This document shows, in pieces, positions 58,969 through 64,000 of a DNA stretch of 64,000 nucleotides. Location of the stretch: contig JANAVB010023996.1 of assembly GCA_029216955.1 (NCBI GenBank), positions 18,712,242 through 18,776,241 of the forward strand. The letters are read 5' to 3'. The position numbers and the translations under genes are program-made. The notes under the pieces were generated by a model that worked only from the letters and a program-made list of their open reading frames with translations, was not told the origin of the DNA and did no database searches. Numbering within the stretch: position 1 is the stretch's first letter; each line of letters starts with the position of its first letter. The DNA comes from Iris pallida (Eukaryota > Streptophyta > Magnoliopsida > Asparagales > Iridaceae).

Positions 58969-60317
58969 TGATTGTAAAAGTACAGAACAATTATCGGAGG
59001 ACTGAACTAGACTCACAATACAAACTCGCTCGTACAAAGAAAGCCTAGGGACGAAAACCTAGGTACAGCAGTCTAAGTACAATTGTTTATTTTAGATTCT
59101 GGAGGGTGACGATAGAGGCTTGGGAAAGCGACGGCCGCTCTGCCTTACTCCTTGGACGATCGGTACGCAGCCTTGACTCGGGGAAGATCTGCTTGGTCGT
59201 TGACGAAGAAATGCCTTCTTGCTCTCTCTCTGATTGCTCTCCTGGCTTCTCTCTCTCTGTGTATATTCTCTCTCTGACTATGGGGGAAGTCTCTCTGTGT
59301 ATACGTATTCTTCTCTGGTTTTTTTTCTTTTGTATATCTCCCTATATATTACAAGGGAATGGCACCTTGCTATTTATAATAGTGGGATCTGATCACTAGG
59401 GTTCCCATTGATTAGCTCATGGAGATAGCGGTGGCCTGGGGATTGATCAATCCAGGCCGTTCGTTTCTGATTGTGATGAATCAGAACCATTAAGGGTAGA
59501 TTACACCAAATCCCCATTAGCAATTAATGCTGATTGGCATAAATCTTCCTTATAATGATTCTCTAATATCTGCGAATAAATCAAATTTATTCTCCTGCCA
59601 CGTGCTCCAGATCATTGGGATTCGACCCGATCTTGGATTGCCATAAATTTGAGAGATTGATCGGCTGAGGATACGTGTCCTGAGAGCCAACGGTGAGACT
59701 GGAACCGCATGCAGATTGGGCCGTATGAGATTTGGGCCGCATGAATTTTGGGCCGCATAAGACTTGGGACACGTGTCAGGGCTGTCTGGGCAGTGGCCCC
59801 CTCCTTCAGACTTCTGAACCATATGATGAGCCGCATGAACCGCATAATGGTGTGTCTGCTTGAGCCGCATGGGCATGATCTTCTTGAGCCGCATAGGGAT
59901 GATTCCACTCGAGCCGCATGGGACATCTTCACTTCTGAACCGCATGGGAAGTCCTCACTTCGAGCCGCATAAGCACGCCCACGTGGCAGGGCCACGTGGC
60001 ATTTTGTTGCTCTCGAGGGATTGTGTCAGAGATTTCTTTCTCTTCCCTAGAGATTCATCATCATGACAGAGTCATAATTACCTGCTTTGGTGTCAGGTCA
60101 GTCAACTTTTCAGAGGGGTCAGCCGTCAAATCAATTAATGCAGCATGGATCGGAGGAGAGCACTGTCACGCCATATGTCTTCTGAGCCGCATGGAATGCC
60201 TCAGGCCGCATAGCTCATTATGCCGCATGACTCCCTGAGCCGCATGCGTTTTCTGAGTCGCATGGGTCTTTCTTGGCCGCATGAGTCAATTTCTTTAGTA
60301 TTTTCCATGCTTCTACA
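58959..60317 (-). mobile_element. Shared Tat LTR (5' LTR of copy A, 3' LTR of copy B)
   Basis: On the minus strand it starts TGTAGAAGCATGG at 60317 after the purine tract GAAGGGGGTCC and ends GGCAAACA at 58959. About 1.36 kb, collinear with the LTR split by CACTA. It is the only LTR between the copy B integrase (62329) and the copy A gag. It contains TATAAATAG (59378-59370), CT-rich tracts (59200-59350) and many AGCCGCATG-type words (59690-60300). Confidence 0.82.
59370..59378 (-). promoter_or_regulatory. TATA box of the shared Tat LTR
   Basis: TATAAATAG on the minus strand at the same relative position as in the split LTR. Confidence 0.6.
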
Positions 60318-60593
60318 GGACCCCCTTCAAAGTTTTTAATTTGTAAAATTGAAATACTTTGAATAAGAAGCATGGCCGTGCTCTTCTAACCGCATATGAA
60401 ACCCTGACCGCATAGAGATCTTGTCCGCATAGATTGTTCAGCCGCATAGCTTCTCGCCGTGCCATTATGTCATGCATACAAATCTTTTTGGGGCAGGATC
60501 CTAGGAGTTTCTGACCTCTAATTAACTAGTCAGTATCGATAGCCGAAGAGTCGACTACTTTGTACGAAGCGTCGGTCTTGGTCCTCCTTTCTC

Positions 60594-60600
60594 TATAAAT
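60594..60600 (+). promoter_or_regulatory. TATA box of the antisense gene, copy B
   Basis: TATAAAT on the plus strand with CT-rich DNA on both sides, about 87 bases before the ATG at 60688; position conserved with copy A. Confidence 0.6.
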
Positions 60601-60687
60601 GGAAGGGTATTTAGAAGGATTTCTCTCTTAGACTCTTTCTGATTAAGATTTTTGTCTTGCTTTCTTCTTCCAACTTGACAAACCACG

Positions 60688-61321
60688 ATGGCACCTAGGG
60701 CTTCCAAGGCAGTGAAGAGGGTTATGGCTAGGAGCAGGAAGTCGGCTTCGTCTTCAATTGTCGTACCCCCCGTTCGTCTTGATGTTCATGTTATCGTCGA
60801 AGGTAAGGACTGTGCAGAAGATTGGGTGCTCTGAAACCCTAAAAGATGCTGCTCTGCTGCATTGCTCTGTGCATAATCATTTTGATGCGAGATTTTTAGA
60901 TTACGTGGTCCACATACACATCCTATGAGCCGTATGGAATATATTCCATACCCAAGCCGCATAAGAGTTGTCTTTAAACGAGCCGCATGAACACTTCTGA
61001 ATATCTTCTGACTGTTTTTATCATTTCTCATCACTTTTTTTCCGTCTTTTGGTTCTTATAGAGTCTCCACCGAGTGCTGATATTGCAGTGGTAGAGGATC
61101 CGTCGCTCCCTGGCGTCAATCAGGGGCCTTCCTCTGTTAAGAAGGAGACAATGAAAGAAGAATCGGAGCCTGAGAGGGACGACGTCCTCCCCACCGTCGA
61201 GATTGTTGAGGGTGACACCACTGGGAATCCTGATTCTCCTATTCTGGACGAGGATCTTCCTCAGTTGCACCCTTCATACGTAATGTGGTTGAAGGAATTG
61301 TATACGTATTTTTGTAACTAG
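60688..61321 (+). CDS. Antisense two-exon gene of Tat copy B, open frame, unknown function
   Basis: Exon 1 (60688-60802) ends GTCGAAG|GTAAGG; exon 2 (61062-61321) follows TTGGTTCTTATAG. Joined they give 124 codons without a stop. The N-terminus is strongly basic (MAPRASKAVKRVMARSRKSA), suggesting a nuclear or nucleic-acid-binding protein. The rest is acidic (KKETMKEESEPERDDVL) and ends TTGNPDSPILDEDLPQLHPS, then WLKELY and CN. Alignment with copy A keeps the MAP start, the splice sites, TGN.D.P..DE, P.Y..WL...Y and the terminal Asn. It lies opposite to the polyprotein between integrase and LTR, with its own TATA box. I do not recognise a family; the intron and expression are predictions. Confidence 0.55.
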
Positions 61322-61769
61322 GGGTTTGAGGTGTCTTGTCTATAATGAAGAACTTTCCTGTACCCGTGTGGATATAACTGATTTCTGACTGAATGGAATA
61401 TATATTTGCTTCACTCTTTTGCTTTGTAATAATCCTTTTATCGGGTCATTTTGCGTGGACCTATTGTCCCTAACATACCCTAGTTTTGGATACGGACAAT
61501 AAGTTTAAAAGAAAGGAACCAATCATACTGACTCAGAGGTGCTGAGGACATGGTGAGCATGAGGGTCTCTTTGACAGGGGGGTACGTAGAATAACTCAGA
61601 GGTAATGAGGACATAGAAATTCTATGTAGGGGTGATTTGTTTTTGGCAGAAATGGGACGACTCAGAGGTGATGAGGACATGGTCGTCTCGGAAATTTGTG
61701 GATCCGTTACCTTTGTTGTGCACTAGGAGTGCAGGTATTAGATCATGAGGGAGGATCTCTTGTAGGAAG

Positions 61770-62320
61770 AAAGTTCAGCGGTATGATCATACATAACTTT
61801 CTACCTGAAAGAGTGACCAGGATGTGAGTTCAGAGGCACCATCGGGTACATGACTCGAGAATCTGGAGAATGGTGAGTGTGAGTTCAGCGGTACCAGCGG
61901 GTACATGACTCGAAAATCTAAAAAATTATGGAGGTGAGTTCAGTGGTATCAGCGGATACATGACTCGAAGATCTGGAAAATTATGGGGTGAGTTCATTGG
62001 TACTAGCGGGTACATGACTCGACAATCCATGATTATTGGAATCAAAGTGTAAGTTCAGAGGTACCAGCAGGTACATGACTTGGAAATTTGGGATATCTTT
62101 ATGGAAGAAGGGCATGAGTTCAGCGGTACACGCGGGTACGTGACTCAAAAATCTGTGAATGTTGGAATCAAAGTGTAAGTTCAGAGGTACTAGCAGGTAC
62201 ATGACTTGGGAATTTGGGGTATGAGTTCAGCAGTACAAGAGGGTACGTGACTCGATAAGTTAGAAAATTAGGGAGTTGAGTTCAGAGGTACCAGCGGGCA
62301 CATAACTCGAAACTCTAGAA
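61770..62320. repeat. Tandem hairpin repeats, copy B
   Basis: About ten units spaced about 45-63 bases, each with an outer stem (GAGT/ACTC or AAGT/ACTT) and an inner stem (GTACC/GGTAC and variants). Paired changes occur: GTATC with GATAC (about 61943-61957), GTATG with CATAC (61781-61792) and AAGT with ACTT (about 62052-62085). They are more diverged than in copy A. Confidence 0.87.
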
Positions 62321-62328
62321 AATGTTGT

Positions 62329-64000
62329 TTAAATATAGTATTTCTTCAGGAACTTGCCGTTGACGGGCAACATGAGCAAGTCTCCGTTCTGCTTGGCGAG
62401 GCGGTAAGCACCATTGGAGAACACGGCCTCGATGATAAATGGGCCTTTCCATTTTGGCTGGAACTTGCCGGTGGTCTTATGAGTCATGACCATTGGCCTC
62501 CTGACTGCCAAAACAAGATCGCCCACTTGGAATGTTCTGACTTTGACCTTTTTGTTGAAGGCTCCTGAGATGCGTGCTTGGTATAATTCGATCCTTTGCT
62601 GGGCTAGGAGGCATTTTTCATCTAAGGCCTCTAACTCTTGTAGTCGACGTCGGTAGTTATCATCCCTTGACAATTGATAAGTGAGGGCGACTCGGAGTGA
62701 GGGAATCTGAGTCTCTAATGGGAGAACTGCCTCACTCCTGTACACCAAAGAGAATGGTGTATTCCCGGTGGCTGTTCGAACCGTGGTGCGATAAGCCCAT
62801 AAGCACTCGCCGAGCTTCTCGTTCCAGTCGCATTTGTTGGAGGAGACAAATTTTTTGAGGAGTTTGATGATTGTTTTGTTGAATGCCTCTGCTAACCCGT
62901 TTGCTGCCGGGTTGTATGGTGTCGAAGCGACATTCTGAATGCGGTATTTATCACAGAATCGGTAGAATGCGTGGCTTATAAACTGCGGACCATTATCATG
63001 GATGATCCTTCGAGGCAGTCCAAAGCGGTAGATGACGTGGTGCTTCAGGAAGCTGATTACGTTCGAAGTCTTGACTTTGGCGAGTGGGACAGCCTCTGCC
63101 CACTTTGAGAAGTAATCAGTGATCACAAGTATGAAGCGATGTCCTCGGGAGGAAGGTGGGGTGATTGGACCAATGATATCCATTCCCCATGCTTCGAATG
63201 GCCAGGACGCCACTGTCGGATGTAGAAATTCGGATGGTTGGTAAATGAAGTCTGCGTGGACTTGACAGGCCTTACATTTTCGGGCATAATCTATTGCATC
63301 AGCCACCATCATGGGCCAGTAGTAGCCCATCCGGCGAAGGCGGTCTTATAGCTTAGGGCCAGGCTGATGGGCCCCGCAGACACCGTCATGAGCCTCTCGT
63401 ACGGCTTCTTTGGCTTCTGCGTTCGACAAGCACCGAAGTAGTAATCCGTCATAGGAGCGGTGACACAGCATTTTCGTCTATGTATCGTAGAAGAATCTGA
63501 GAGAACGCCGTCTGATAGAAGTAGCCTCCATCGGGTTCTCGGGCAGGATGTCGTAGGCCACGAAGTCTATGAATGGTTGTCTCCAGTCTGGCGCTCCGTC
63601 GATCATCTGAGCAGAATAACTTGCCATGGCTTGAACGTTGTTCTTGGGGCAGACCAGCTCATGGCCGATTACATCGACCGAATGATGAGAGTGGTTTGGC
63701 ACTGCTAGGGAAGCAGCCAGGCCTGCTAGGGCATCAGCTTCGATATTTTGGAGTCTGGGGACGTGTTCGATGAAGAATCCCTTGAATGATGAGATAATGT
63801 TGATCGCTATTTGGTGGTAGGGGATCATGTCTTCATGGCGGACTTCGTACGTCCCCCGAATCTGGTTGACGATTAATTGCGAATCGCCGTATGCTTCAGG
63901 GTATTCTACCCCCAGTTCTCTTGCGAGTTGGAGGCCAATGACCAAAGCATTGTACTCGGTCACGTTGTTAGAGCAGGGTTCCGTGAGAGAGTAGGCGCGA
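62329..64000 (-). pseudogene. Tat copy B second RNase H and integrase, runs off the right edge
   Basis: One continuous frame through the visible part with two in-frame stops between domains. Second RNase H (about 64000-63478): TEYNALVIGLQLARELGVEY, AYGDSQLIVNQIRG, VPRLQNIEADALAGLA. The linker reads RFFYDT-stop-TKMLCHRSYDGLLLRCL. Integrase (63330-62329, 333 codons open): zinc region ending KCKACQVHAD, core WGMDIIGPI, HDNGPQF, YNPAANGLAEAFNKTI, C-terminal FQVGDLVLAVRRP, GPFIIEAVFSNGAYRLA, FLKKYYI. The key acidic residues are present. It is better preserved than copy A over the same interval; the rest of pol and gag lie outside the window. Confidence 0.88.

Larger units (their letters stand above)
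60318..62328 (-). mobile_element. Tat copy B 3' non-coding region
   Basis: About 2 kb between the copy B integrase stop and the shared LTR. In order along the plus strand: polypurine tract, AGCCGCATG-type words, antisense gene (60688-61321), CTCAGAGGT repeats (about 61530-61680) and hairpin repeats (61770-62320). It is collinear with the copy A region. Confidence 0.85.

Noticed and set aside
58721..59005. Plus-strand frames over gag and LTR
   Set aside because: Shadows of the minus-strand gag frame; no motif of their own.

Overview
This 64 kb window looks like nuclear DNA of a flowering plant, from a heterochromatic, transposon-dense region. I recognise no ordinary host gene, tRNA, rRNA or CRISPR array. 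Nearly everything belongs to plant transposable elements: Ty3/gypsy retrotransposons of two lineages and one CACTA (En/Spm) DNA transposon. Species cannot be inferred from what is visible.

Layout. (1) 1-6.4 kb: minus-strand remnants. An LTR starts at 1963 and runs off the left edge. A second LTR lies between about 2.8 and 5.59 kb, followed by a decayed chromovirus integrase (5745-6395). (2) 6.4-34.0 kb: a three-level plus-strand nest of long-LTR chromovirus-like elements. The oldest (called O1) has an LTR split into 6.40-7.945 and 29.961-32.92 kb, plus a truncated gag. H2 (7946-29960) sits inside it, with LTRs of about 4.2-4.3 kb and a decayed gag but no pol. H3 (10258-21660) sits inside H2's 5' LTR, with LTRs of about 4.5 kb and an internal region with no recognisable gene. 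H3 has a perfect AAGTG target duplication, and the empty site survives in H2's 3' LTR. All three keep the same primer-binding site, complementary to the 3' end of plant tRNA-Ile. (3) 34.0-35.55 kb: unresolved LTR-like debris. (4) 35.55-64.0 kb: a minus-strand tandem of two Tat-lineage Ty3/gypsy elements, copy A and copy B, sharing one LTR (58959-60317). Copy A's 3' LTR is split by a 12.2 kb CACTA transposon (36129-48342) carrying TNPA-like and TNP2-like genes and flanked by the 3-bp duplication CCA.

How the parts work together. The Tat copies encode gag, protease, reverse transcriptase, RNase H, a second RNase H and integrase on the minus strand, all broken in copy A. Between integrase and 3' LTR both copies carry a plus-strand (antisense) two-exon gene with its own TATA box, and an array of about 60-bp units whose hairpin arms co-vary between units. 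The antisense gene is open in copy B and has one nonsense codon in copy A. H2 and H3 lack pol, so they would have needed enzymes from a related autonomous element. In the CACTA element, TNP2 would be the catalytic transposase and TNPA the subterminal-repeat binder; both reading frames are damaged.

Most noteworthy: the antisense gene and co-varying hairpins of the Tat elements, the tRNA-Ile primer site conserved across three nested chromoviruses, dense TTGAC arrays in every chromoviral LTR, a dispersed AGCCGCATG word in the Tat regulatory regions, and the shared-LTR tandem. Domain names are assigned by eye from motifs; no database search or alignment was run.
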